Assembly (NCBI GenBank): GCA_965247065.1
Contig: CBDFGN010000006.1
Location: 1-64,000, forward strand
DNA: 64,000 nucleotides
Direction: 5' to 3'
DNA from: CBDFGN01 sp965247065
Lineage (GTDB): Bacteria; Bacteroidota; Bacteroidia; Cytophagales; Cyclobacteriaceae
The notes under the pieces are model-generated. The model had not been told where the DNA came from. It was given only the letters and a program-made list of their open reading frames with translations, and did no database searches. Made by a program: the position numbers and the translations under genes. Each line of letters opens with the position of its first letter. Positions within the stretch are counted from its first letter, which is position 1. Positions 7,787-14,211 of this stretch are shown here, piece by piece.

Positions 7787-8484
7787 TGAATCAAGAGGAA
7801 ATAGCTGTTGCAGCTGAGAAGTGGTGGCGAAGGGATGCCGGGTTGCCGGTGTATCCGTACCATTCCCACGCTGATATAGTTTGTGCCTTCGGAAGTGACA
7901 ATTTAGGGTATTTCACCAAAGACGGCGGGGATCTTGTTTCCCGGTGGTGGGATGAACGTTCTGGGGACGATTCACTGAATTATATGAAGCAGGATACTGG
8001 ACCCAACCAACCGCTATACGTTTCCGGTAGCGGCTTGCAATTCAATACCACCGATTCATTCACTAGTAATGCAGCGATAACGTTTGGTACCGCCTTCTCC
8101 TTTATATGGGTACTAAGCCATACGTCAAGCGGACTCCATTGGGATCTTGCAAATATTGATGCTAGTAATAAGTTTCAGTTAAGGACAGGCGAAACTTTCA
8201 GGGTTCGGATTGGAGGGGCCAACGATGAGAGTGGGGCGGTTTCCGAAGGAACGACCCATATCATTGCAGTGCGAAGAGATGGGTCGGATCTGAATATGAG
8301 GGTGGACGGGGCAGCCTGGACTTCTCATGTTTGCAATGCCGGATCAATGGGATCAGAATCAAACTTTTTTGTTGGTGGAGACGGGCGTTTTACGGAAAGC
8401 TGGATCAAATTCAGTTCAGACATTACCGAAGCCACAATGGATAGTTATATAACAGGAATCAATAGCAGATATTCAGCCTTCTAA
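7786..8484 (+). CDS. Concanavalin A-like (LamG-type) phage protein
   Basis: 232 residues. After a short N-terminal segment, the region from about 60 to 225 has the pattern of a concanavalin A-like jelly roll: FTSNAAITFGTAFSFIWVLS, then FQLRTGETFRVRIGG, DLNMRVDGAAWT, and a closing SWIKFSSDITEATMDSYI. Such domains bind carbohydrates in phage tail fibres and decoration proteins. Its place among connector and lysis genes rather than beside a tail-tip gene leaves the location on the virion open. ATG at 7786 chosen over a TTG one codon upstream. Confidence 0.6.
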   Translation: MNQEEIAVAAEKWWRRDAGLPVYPYHSHADIVCAFGSDNLGYFTKDGGDLVSRWWDERSGDDSLNYMKQDTGPNQPLYVSGSGLQFNTTDSFTSNAAITFGTAFSFIWVLSHTSSGLHWDLANIDASNKFQLRTGETFRVRIGGANDESGAVSEGTTHIIAVRRDGSDLNMRVDGAAWTSHVCNAGSMGSESNFFVGGDGRFTESWIKFSSDITEATMDSYITGINSRYSAF

Positions 8485-8792
8485 TGTCAGAGACACAAAA
8501 ATATGGGATTGAAATCCCCGCTGCATCCTTTAGGGATTACCAGGAGCTTGCCGACAAGGTTTATCCGGTAATAAAAACCGACCTGCGGGGGAACTTTACA
8601 AACTGGGGTGACAAATCGGACCCCTGGACCAATTCGACGACCGGCAATTTTATGTTCCTGTTTCCGGTACAATGGAGCCTTACCAAGATCAAGAGTTTTT
8701 TGGGCAGGGTTGGGCTGAGTTCTTCGCTATTGACCTATGCCAGGGCCAATCTAGAAAAAGCCGATACCACCGACCGGACAGATAATGAATAG
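8484..8792 (+). CDS. Conserved-looking phage protein of unknown function
   Basis: 102 residues, starting in the stop codon of the lectin-like gene (TAATG). Contains several Trp/Phe residues in a short span (NFTNWGDKSDPWTNSTTGNF) and a C-terminal helical part. No family recognised. It overlaps the next gene by 8 bases, so it belongs to the same operon. Confidence 0.5.
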   Translation: MSETQKYGIEIPAASFRDYQELADKVYPVIKTDLRGNFTNWGDKSDPWTNSTTGNFMFLFPVQWSLTKIKSFLGRVGLSSSLLTYARANLEKADTTDRTDNE

Positions 8793-9054
8793 AAAAGAGA
8801 ACGGACACCTGGAGAAATTGGCGGTAATGATTGCCGAGGTCCATACAGATGTCAAATGGATAAAGGAGAAGCAAAAAAAAGATGATGTTTTCAGGGAGAA
8901 GTACGAACCTGTATTAGATGTTGTCATCAAGAAAGTGGATGAGCACGAGGTAATAATCCAAAACACCAAAGGAGGGATAAAGATTGCCAAGTGGGTTGGA
9001 GGGGTTGGAGGGCTGGGAGGACTTGGAGCGTTTTTAAAGAGTTTGGTTGATTGA
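8785..9054 (+). CDS. XhlA-like small membrane protein, lysis cassette
   Basis: 89 residues: an amphipathic helix and coiled coil (residues 8-60, LAVMIAEVHTDVKWIKEKQK) followed by one hydrophobic Gly-rich segment (IAKWVGGVGGLGGLGAFL). This is the layout of the haemolysin XhlA family that assists holins in phage lysis. It stands directly before the DUF5675 gene, supporting a lysis role. The assignment is by architecture; sequence identity to XhlA is not claimed. Confidence 0.5.
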   Translation: MNRKENGHLEKLAVMIAEVHTDVKWIKEKQKKDDVFREKYEPVLDVVIKKVDEHEVIIQNTKGGIKIAKWVGGVGGLGGLGAFLKSLVD

Positions 9055-9068
9055 ACAGATTAAAAAGA

Positions 9069-9545
9069 ATGGATATACAGCATCTTAGGCTAGATAATAA
9101 TAAAACTTCTTGTAGGGGAGCTATCTATATTGATACCATTTTTTATGGAGTGACGATGGAGGATCCTGTTCGAACAGAAAAGATTCCTAAGATTACGGCC
9201 ATTCCGGCAGGAGAGTACGAGGTGATTTTCAGAGATGAGCCCAGTACGAAGCGCGAACAATATCGGGCAAAATACGATTGGTTCCACAATCACTTGTGGT
9301 TGCAAAATGTTCCCGGCTACCAATGGGTATATATACATATCGGAAACTACCCCAAAAACAGTGATGGGTGTTTGCTGGTAAATAACATCCTGTATTCAGA
9401 TGACAATTCGAAAGAAGGGCAGAGTACAGATGCTTTTCGAAAGTTCTATTTGAAAGTTAAATCGGCTTTAGACAAAGAGGAGAATGTGAAAATCATTATC
9501 AAGAATGTATTCCAAGCGGTTGGCCAAGAAATACTATCAGAATGA
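9069..9545 (+). CDS. DUF5675-like protein, possible peptidoglycan enzyme
   Basis: 158 residues from ATG 9069; a TTG at 9051 would add six. It resembles DUF5675 proteins found in Bacteroidota phages and elements. A stretch at residues 88-104 (YIHIGNYPKNSDGCLLV) has His90, Gly100 and Cys101 spaced much like the H...(S/D)xGC catalytic motif of L,D-transpeptidases. Its neighbours (XhlA-like upstream, small membrane protein downstream, then a terminator) place it in the endolysin position. I infer a lysis or cell-wall function; the catalytic reading is a hypothesis. Confidence 0.6.
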   Translation: MDIQHLRLDNNKTSCRGAIYIDTIFYGVTMEDPVRTEKIPKITAIPAGEYEVIFRDEPSTKREQYRAKYDWFHNHLWLQNVPGYQWVYIHIGNYPKNSDGCLLVNNILYSDDNSKEGQSTDAFRKFYLKVKSALDKEENVKIIIKNVFQAVGQEILSE

Positions 9546-9865
9546 AAAAGAAATTCAAAGATTCCAAGTTCGGAAAGTTTGTCAATAAGGTAGGGCAGTC
9601 AGGAGTAGTAAAAAACATACTCGCTCCGGCCCTCGGGGGTGCTATTGATTCAAGTCCTTTTACCATCCTTGCCAACCCCATTAAAAAAGTATTTGACAAA
9701 GACGGGGACGGTAAACTAACGGGGGCAGACATCAAGTTAATGCAGCCCAAAGATTTTATCTACATTGCCGGTGGTGTGGCAGGACTACTAGCCTTAGTAA
9801 AGTACGGGGTTATTGATTTCGGCCAGTTAATTGAACTGCTAAAGGTTGTAATTCCAGGCGTTTGA
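9542..9865 (+). CDS. Small membrane protein with one EF-hand loop
   Basis: 107 residues, overlapping the previous gene by 4 bases (ATGA). Residues 52-63 (DKDGDGKLTGAD) are a textbook 12-residue calcium-binding EF-hand loop with acidic residues at positions 1, 3, 5 and 12. A hydrophobic segment follows (residues about 72-88, DFIYIAGGVAGLLALVKYG) and the N-terminus is basic. Placed last in the lysis cassette, it could be a holin or antiholin-like protein; calcium gating would be speculation. The operon terminator follows. Confidence 0.55.
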   Translation: MKKKFKDSKFGKFVNKVGQSGVVKNILAPALGGAIDSSPFTILANPIKKVFDKDGDGKLTGADIKLMQPKDFIYIAGGVAGLLALVKYGVIDFGQLIELLKVVIPGV

Positions 9866-9919
9866 ATGAATTCGTTTATTTGTAGTAGCAGGCATTCCAG
9901 GAACTAGCCCTTTAAGGCA

Positions 9920-9951
9920 AGCCCTCCGGAGTTTGGAGGGCTTTTTATTTT
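9920..9951 (+). terminator. Intrinsic terminator of the late operon
   Basis: Perfect 8-bp stem AGCCCTCC (9920-9927) and GGAGGGCT (9935-9942) with a 7-base loop, followed by TTTTATTTT. It lies 54 bases after the last lysis gene and closes the phage structural operon. Confidence 0.9.
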
Positions 9952-9957
9952 CGCCAA

Positions 9958-10038
9958 ATGACTCCCGAAGAACTCAGAGCTCACCGGCATAAACTGGGAA
10001 TGACCCAGGAGCAATTATATACAATAATGCAAAAATAA
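9958..10038 (+). pseudogene. Truncated XRE-type HTH gene (26 codons)
   Basis: An ATG right after the terminator opens a 26-residue frame, MTPEELRAHRHKLGMTQEQL and then TIMQK after a tyrosine, ending at TAA. This is the first helix-turn-helix half of a Cro/CI-type regulator; the rest of the domain is missing. The next decipherable sequence, about 40 bases on, is a methyltransferase fragment, which points to a deletion joining two former genes. Confidence 0.6.
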
Positions 10039-10039
10039 C

Positions 10040-10068
10040 TTGACTTCCTCGCTCTTTTTTGTTATATT
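10040..10068 (+). promoter_or_regulatory. Sigma70-like promoter pattern
   Basis: TTGACT (10040-10045), a 17-base spacer, then TATATT (10063-10068): five of six matches to each E. coli-type box with ideal spacing. It precedes only the methyltransferase remnant. Bacteroidota main sigma factors prefer other boxes, so the match may be chance in AT-rich DNA or a relic from another host. Confidence 0.25.
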
Positions 10069-10078
10069 CTTACTATAA

Positions 10079-10294
10079 GGAGATATAGAACTTGTCCAGC
10101 GTTGCGTTGATTCCACCGAGGCAAAGGTTGTGCTTGATCCCTTCATGGGATCCGGTTCTACGGCTATAGCGGCCGAGGCATGTAACAGAGATTGGATAGG
10201 CATTGATATTTCTCAAGAGTATTGCGAATTGGCAAACGAAAGAATTCTATTGAATAGAGGCCTGTTGAATCGAAAACATTGGAACGCAGGTTAG
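10079..10294 (+). pseudogene. DNA methyltransferase remnant, C-terminal part
   Basis: A 71-codon open stretch, with no plausible start, encodes the C-terminal end of an N6-adenine/N4-cytosine DNA methyltransferase. It carries the SAM-binding motif LDPFMGSGSTAIAA, followed by WIGIDISQEYCELANERI, the usual post-motif I signature. The catalytic DPPY/SPPY motif and target-recognition domain, which precede motif I in the beta class, are absent. Together with the truncated HTH gene just upstream it looks like the scar of a deletion in the early region of the phage. Confidence 0.7.
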
Positions 10295-10340
10295 GCGGTC
10301 GAAAAAGGCAACATTTTCCCCCTAACTCCTATTAATAGGT

Positions 10341-10433
10341 ATGAAGACAAAAGAACTGATCAAAAAGATACGGGGTCGGATCCGGAAAGAAAAGTTTTGG
10401 GAGGAGGCGGAGAGAACGACCATCATCAAATAA
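10341..10433 (+). CDS. Tiny basic ORF, uncertain
   Basis: A 30-residue frame (MKTKELIKKIRGRIRKEKFW, then a short acidic tail) between the methyltransferase remnant and the operator region. It is basic and helical, but too short to judge; it may be noise or another gene remnant. Confidence 0.2.
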   Translation: MKTKELIKKIRGRIRKEKFWEEAERTTIIK

Positions 10434-10445
10434 TCCGGGGGTTAT

Positions 10446-10500
10446 GTGGTAATTGTCTACCACATTTGGTAACTTCGTGTCAGTAAGTTACCAATTACCC
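10446..10500. promoter_or_regulatory. Nested palindromes, probable repressor operator
   Basis: Three inverted repeats share the half-site GGTAA: GTGGTA (10446-10451) with TACCAC (10458-10463); TTGGTAACTT (10466-10475) with AAGTTACCAA (10485-10494), a perfect 10-bp repeat; and the outer pair GGTAATTG (10448-10455) with CAATTACC (10492-10499). They end 38 bases before the XRE repressor gene. Multiple symmetric sites upstream of a CI-like gene are the expected layout for autoregulated phage operators. Confidence 0.6.
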
Positions 10501-10537
10501 ATTTTTTTAAAGCATAATCGTAACCCCTTTTATAGGA

Positions 10538-10921
10538 ATGGAAAAAACCCTAGGACGCCATCTAAAGGAGAGGCGTATCAAGAGCGGTATGACTTCGAGA
10601 GAATTCTGTAGGAAGTCAGAATTAGATCCAAGTAATTGGAGCAAGATCGAACGAGGCTTGCTCGAGGTTCCCAAGACGGAACCCGCATTGAGGCAAATCG
10701 CAGAGGCCTTGGAGTTAAGTGAACAAGAGTATCAGGAGATAAAAGATCTGGCACTTATCCAAGCGATACCGAAGGATTTAAGACCGGATGAGTCCGTCCT
10801 TGAAAAACTTCCACTTTTTTTCCGAACAGTGAGCGGAACAAAACCGAACGAGGATGACCTAGAAAAGTTAATTTCCATGATTAGAAGGGAATGGCATCAA
10901 GGTGCAGACCAGCAAAGCTAA
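10538..10921 (+). CDS. XRE-family HTH repressor
   Basis: 127 residues. A Cro/CI-type helix-turn-helix spans residues about 5-62 (LKERRIKSGMTSREFCRKSE, then SNWSKIERG), followed by an acidic helical tail. It probably keeps the phage silent by binding the palindromes just upstream. It overlaps the ImmA/IrrE-like gene by 31 bases; in ICEBs1-type switches the peptidase partner inactivates the repressor after DNA damage. The C-terminus has no LexA/CI self-cleavage domain, which fits dependence on the partner. Confidence 0.8.
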   Translation: MEKTLGRHLKERRIKSGMTSREFCRKSELDPSNWSKIERGLLEVPKTEPALRQIAEALELSEQEYQEIKDLALIQAIPKDLRPDESVLEKLPLFFRTVSGTKPNEDDLEKLISMIRREWHQGADQQS

Positions 10922-11532
10922 ATAATGCCCATATAGGTCAGATTATTGACAGCTTTTGTCGGAATCACATGATTGACAGAGGCTTGGTTCCAATCAAGAT
11001 TGAAAGAATCATAGAATTATTGGGATTGGATATAGTACCAACTCCTGGTTTAAGATCACCATTCTCTGCTGGAGTGGAAGGACTACTAACTGGTGATCGC
11101 TCCGCTATCCACGTTGATAACGATTCTTTCAACGATCCAGGAGCTCAGCCCAGGTTACGATTTACTCTAGCTGAAGAACTGGGTCATTATGTTCTACACG
11201 AAAAATGCTATGAGCAGGTCACATTCACTGACATCGCCGACTATAAGAAATGGGTTAGTCAAATGGACGATAATGATTACAAATGGTTCGAAAGACAAGC
11301 GAAAGAGTTCGCTGGTCAATTTCTAGTCCCTGTAGAGGTATTGGAGGTTGAAATGCAAAAGATACGATCTACAATAATTATGCTGAATAAGAAATATCAA
11401 GGATTCCCAGATAAGATTGAGGGGGTTAAGGCATTGGTGGCGGCCAAGCTATGCCCCAAATTCCATGTTTCCTCCCAAGTTATTGAGACAAGAATTAGAC
11501 TGGACGGGTTAGAGAACTATTTAAAGACCTAG
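10891..11532 (+). CDS. ImmA/IrrE-like metallopeptidase, antirepressor partner
   Basis: 213 residues. A DUF955-type domain with the zinc helix at residues 94-104, AEELGHYVLHE. The canonical HExxH has its first His replaced by Glu95 here; Glu96, His99 and a following His103 remain, a variation I have seen in other DUF955 members. Such proteins cleave or sequester the XRE repressor encoded next to them. The start at 10891 lies inside the repressor gene (31-base overlap), indicating translational coupling. The C-terminal 70 residues are helical. Confidence 0.75.
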   Translation: MASRCRPAKLNNAHIGQIIDSFCRNHMIDRGLVPIKIERIIELLGLDIVPTPGLRSPFSAGVEGLLTGDRSAIHVDNDSFNDPGAQPRLRFTLAEELGHYVLHEKCYEQVTFTDIADYKKWVSQMDDNDYKWFERQAKEFAGQFLVPVEVLEVEMQKIRSTIIMLNKKYQGFPDKIEGVKALVAAKLCPKFHVSSQVIETRIRLDGLENYLKT

Positions 11533-11626
11533 CTGGCGTATATTTCTGGGTCTTGGTGTTCTTTTCGATTTCCCCCTCACAAAATCTCCGGAATTTTTCC
11601 TATTGCTTCTTTAGCTGACTTCTGTC

Positions 11627-12649
11627 CTAGAAGATCCCTTCCACGGCTTGCCTTTTTTCTTTATCCACAATTTTGGCGTATACCTCAGTAGTCTTAATTG
11701 ATTTGTGCCCTAACAGGGATTGGACAAGTTTAAGATTTCCAGATTTCCTAAGAGCGAAAACGGCGAAGGTGTGCCGCGAAGAATGGAAGGAAATATTCTT
11801 TTTGATTCCGGCTTCCTTAACCCATTCCCTCAAGACCCACCACAGGGCAGCAACTTTTTTAAAGACCTGGCCTTCTTGCTTGTGATCCCTGAACAGTTCA
11901 ACAGCCTCAGAACTTAGCGGAAGATAATTTATCCCTCCTCCCTTGGACTGATCGAAAACTATTGAATATCCGTCAACATCTTTTTTGATGTCGGACCATT
12001 CCAGGTTTTCCAAATCAATTTTTCTTAGCCCGGTTAAGCAGGCAAACAAGAACATCCTTTTTACTTCCGGGTACCGGCAAGGGGTGGAGGCCAAGGTTTT
12101 GTATTCACCGGAAGTAAGGTATGCCTTGGGGCTCTCTTTTTTTTTGATGCTTTCAACCGGGATTGCGGGGTTGTAAGTTATTGTTCTGCTTTTGACCGCT
12201 TTATTTAGAATAGTTACAAACTTCGAAAAATAGATACGAGCTGAGTTCTGGGAGACCTTCTTCAATAGGTAGTCCCTGAAGGCTTCACAAAATACTTCGT
12301 CGATCTCCTTAAAGACTAAAGCGGGGCTGAAGTTTTCCAAATGCCTTAGTGCATGATGGTAGCCGTCATGATTGGATCCATACTTGGTGCTGATGAAATT
12401 TTCTGCAAACCTATAGAAGTTCCTGCCCAGTTCTGAGGGGGCTATTTCTCCGTGTTGGCTGTATGACAAATCAAGCTCTCTTTTGGTTCTTATCTTTTGG
12501 GCAAGTCTTAGCACTTCCTTATTATTGTCTTTATCCTGCGGCCTCAGATGAAGATTCAGAAACTCGTAACTTCTCTTCCCTTTATGTTGAATGTCCAGGA
12601 AAAGAGACGTGCTTTTTTTACCTTTCCTTTTTCGGAGCTTGACAGTCAA
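11627..12649 (-). CDS. Tyrosine recombinase (phage integrase)
   Basis: 340 residues. N-terminal arm-binding part (1-70), SAM-like core-binding part (75-165), catalytic domain (175-340). Catalytic residues are all present: Arg209 (TGLRKIDL), Lys236, His289-x-x-Arg292 (HSSRH), His315 (LLGHKSIKTTE) and the nucleophile Tyr324. It resembles Bacteroidota phage and conjugative-element integrases with a SAM_5-type N-domain. It is transcribed toward the repressor/ImmA pair (convergent, 94-base gap) and away from the phased repeats, placing the attachment site on its promoter side, beside nqrA. Confidence 0.92.
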   Translation of the reverse strand: MTVKLRKRKGKKSTSLFLDIQHKGKRSYEFLNLHLRPQDKDNNKEVLRLAQKIRTKRELDLSYSQHGEIAPSELGRNFYRFAENFISTKYGSNHDGYHHALRHLENFSPALVFKEIDEVFCEAFRDYLLKKVSQNSARIYFSKFVTILNKAVKSRTITYNPAIPVESIKKKESPKAYLTSGEYKTLASTPCRYPEVKRMFLFACLTGLRKIDLENLEWSDIKKDVDGYSIVFDQSKGGGINYLPLSSEAVELFRDHKQEGQVFKKVAALWWVLREWVKEAGIKKNISFHSSRHTFAVFALRKSGNLKLVQSLLGHKSIKTTEVYAKIVDKEKRQAVEGIF

Positions 12650-12692
12650 ACCGTTACTCGTTTATTTAGTACCAAATTAGTCCCGGTTAATA

Positions 12693-12768
12693 AGCAACAT
12701 ATAGCAACGTACAATGGTTATAACACCCATAAAAACACCAATAGCAACGTATAATGCAATATAGCAAC
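12693..12768 (+). repeat. Phased AGCAAC repeats beside the integrase gene
   Basis: AGCAAC occurs at 12693, 12703, 12743 and 12763, spacings of exactly 10, 40 and 20 bases. Two copies are part of a longer repeat, ATAGCAACGTACAATG (12701-12716) and ATAGCAACGTATAATG (12741-12756), differing at one base. Same-orientation sites on one face of the helix next to an integrase gene are typical of arm-type integrase or excisionase sites near an attachment site. The att core cannot be located without the other prophage end. Confidence 0.6.
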
Positions 12769-12797
12769 TATCTGCCCTTAATTGTTACAAAATTTAT

Positions 12798-12805
12798 TAT
12801 TTTTG
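12798..12805 (+). promoter_or_regulatory. Possible -7 element for nqrA
   Basis: TATTTTTG fits the Bacteroidota -7 consensus TAnnTTTG and ends 35 bases before the nqrA ATG. No convincing -33 TTTG stands at 19-21 bases upstream. It lies between the integrase repeats and the host operon, so the prophage did not separate it from nqrA. Confidence 0.4.
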
Positions 12806-12840
12806 CCACGGTTCTAACCTCTTAATTGGGCCCAGAACAT

Positions 12841-14211
12841 ATGTCAAGATTTATCAAGCTACAAAGAGGATTTGACATAAACCTGGCTGGAAGGGCCGAA
12901 AGCAAGATAGCTGACTGCCCTCAACCGGAAACCTTCTCCTTGAAACCAACTGATTTTATTGGCCTTCAGCGACCCAAGGTTTTGGTGGAGGTTAGGGACA
13001 ATGTCAAAGCCGGGACACCTCTGATGTTTGACAAAATGCAGGAGGATGTTCTTTTCACTTCTCCGGTGAGTGGAGAAGTTGTTGAGATCAACCGGGGTGA
13101 AAAAAGAAAGTTGCTTGATATTCGGATCCTGGCGGACAAGGAGGTTGAATTTGAGGAATTTCAAAAGCATTCTGTTTCAGAGGTTGAGAACCTGACCCGG
13201 GAAGCGGCAACACGCCTTATCAAAAAAAGCGGCAATTGGCCAAACATCATAATGAGGCCCTATGGAGTAATCGCTAATCCGGAGGATACCCCCAAGTCGA
13301 TTTTCATTTCCGGATTCGACTCTTCCCCTCTGGCTCCAGATTACGACTTCATTTACAAAGGAAACGATCAGAGCTTCCAAGCCGGAATTGACGTATTGAA
13401 GAAATTTACTACTGGCCAAATACACCTGAATATAAATTCGAAGGCGGAGGTTCCTCACATGTTTGCCCATGCAAAGGGAGTTGAGCTCAATAAATTCTCG
13501 GGGCCACATCCTGCCGGAAATGTTGGGGTGCAGATTCATCACCTGGATCCGGTGAACAAAAGGGAGATGGTTTGGACGCTGAGCCCGCAAGGAGTAATTC
13601 AAATTGGCAGGTTATTTATTGAAGGCCGTTACGATACCTCAACACTTGTCGCTCTCACTGGATCCGAGATCAAAGAACCCCAGTACTATTCGACCTATTC
13701 AGGAGCAGGGGTAAACAAGATGCTTGAGAACAACCTTAAGCAGGAAAATGTCAGGATTATTTCAGGTAATGTGCTGTCGGGAGAAGCCATTCAACGCCGC
13801 GACCACCTCGGTTTCTACCACCAACACCTAACCGTTATACCAGAAGGCAATTATCATGAGATGTTTGGCTGGTTGCTGCCGACCTTCACTAAATTAAGCT
13901 TTCACGGGGCGCTAGGCCTTCTCTCCGGACTCAACTCGGCTAAAAAGGAATATGTGCTGGACACGAACACAAGAGGTGAAAAAAGATCCTTTGTACAAAC
14001 CGGTGTTTTCGAGAAGGTGGTCCCAATGGATATCCTTCCGACCTATCTCATCAAGGCCATTTTAGCCGAGGACTACGATGACATGGAAGCTTTGGGTATT
14101 TACGAGGTTATTGAAGAGGATCTGGCTTTGTGCGAGTTCATCGACGTCTCCAAGCATGAAATTCAACAAATTGTTAGGGATGGCATTAATTTATTAATGA
14201 CCAGCAACTGA
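12841..14211 (+). CDS. nqrA: Na+-translocating NADH:quinone reductase subunit A
   Basis: 456 residues from ATG 12841 (MSRFIKLQRGFDINLAG); a TTG at 12826 is less likely. The N-terminal IKLQRGFDINL, DNVKAGTPLMFDK and VSGEVVEINRGEKR segments are typical of NqrA, the peripheral subunit near the quinone site of the six-subunit Na+-NQR, which oxidises NADH and pumps sodium outward. First gene of nqrABCDE; the stop overlaps the nqrB start (TGATG). Confidence 0.93.
   Translation: MSRFIKLQRGFDINLAGRAESKIADCPQPETFSLKPTDFIGLQRPKVLVEVRDNVKAGTPLMFDKMQEDVLFTSPVSGEVVEINRGEKRKLLDIRILADKEVEFEEFQKHSVSEVENLTREAATRLIKKSGNWPNIIMRPYGVIANPEDTPKSIFISGFDSSPLAPDYDFIYKGNDQSFQAGIDVLKKFTTGQIHLNINSKAEVPHMFAHAKGVELNKFSGPHPAGNVGVQIHHLDPVNKREMVWTLSPQGVIQIGRLFIEGRYDTSTLVALTGSEIKEPQYYSTYSGAGVNKMLENNLKQENVRIISGNVLSGEAIQRRDHLGFYHQHLTVIPEGNYHEMFGWLLPTFTKLSFHGALGLLSGLNSAKKEYVLDTNTRGEKRSFVQTGVFEKVVPMDILPTYLIKAILAEDYDDMEALGIYEVIEEDLALCEFIDVSKHEIQQIVRDGINLLMTSN

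Larger units (their letters stand above)
1..12770. mobile_element. Prophage, left end outside the window
   Basis: About 12.8 kb of phage genes: tail, head and lysis genes on the plus strand, a repressor/ImmA control pair, and a minus-strand tyrosine integrase at the right end just before the host nqr operon. Short phased repeats at 12693-12768 mark the probable integrase-binding region, so the right attachment site should lie between about 12650 and 12840. No terminase, replication or tail-tip genes are visible; these presumably lie to the left of the window. The element has intact structural genes but also decayed ones (9958-10294), so I cannot say whether it is active. The left boundary and the att core cannot be determined here. 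Confidence 0.9.

Noticed and set aside
10040..10068. A sigma70-like promoter as a sign of an active early operon
   Set aside because: Only gene remnants follow it and the host promoter type differs; kept as a low-confidence site, not a finding.
10341..10433. Tiny ORF as an excisionase
   Set aside because: Thirty residues with no winged-helix or HTH pattern is too little to support it.
11533..11626. Bidirectional terminator between ImmA and integrase
   Set aside because: Only weak, interrupted inverted repeats and no clean stem with a T-run.
1..12770. Anti-phage defence island or satellite element
   Set aside because: Apart from the methyltransferase remnant there is no restriction, Abi, CBASS, retron or toxin-antitoxin gene; the content is ordinary prophage plus unknown small genes.
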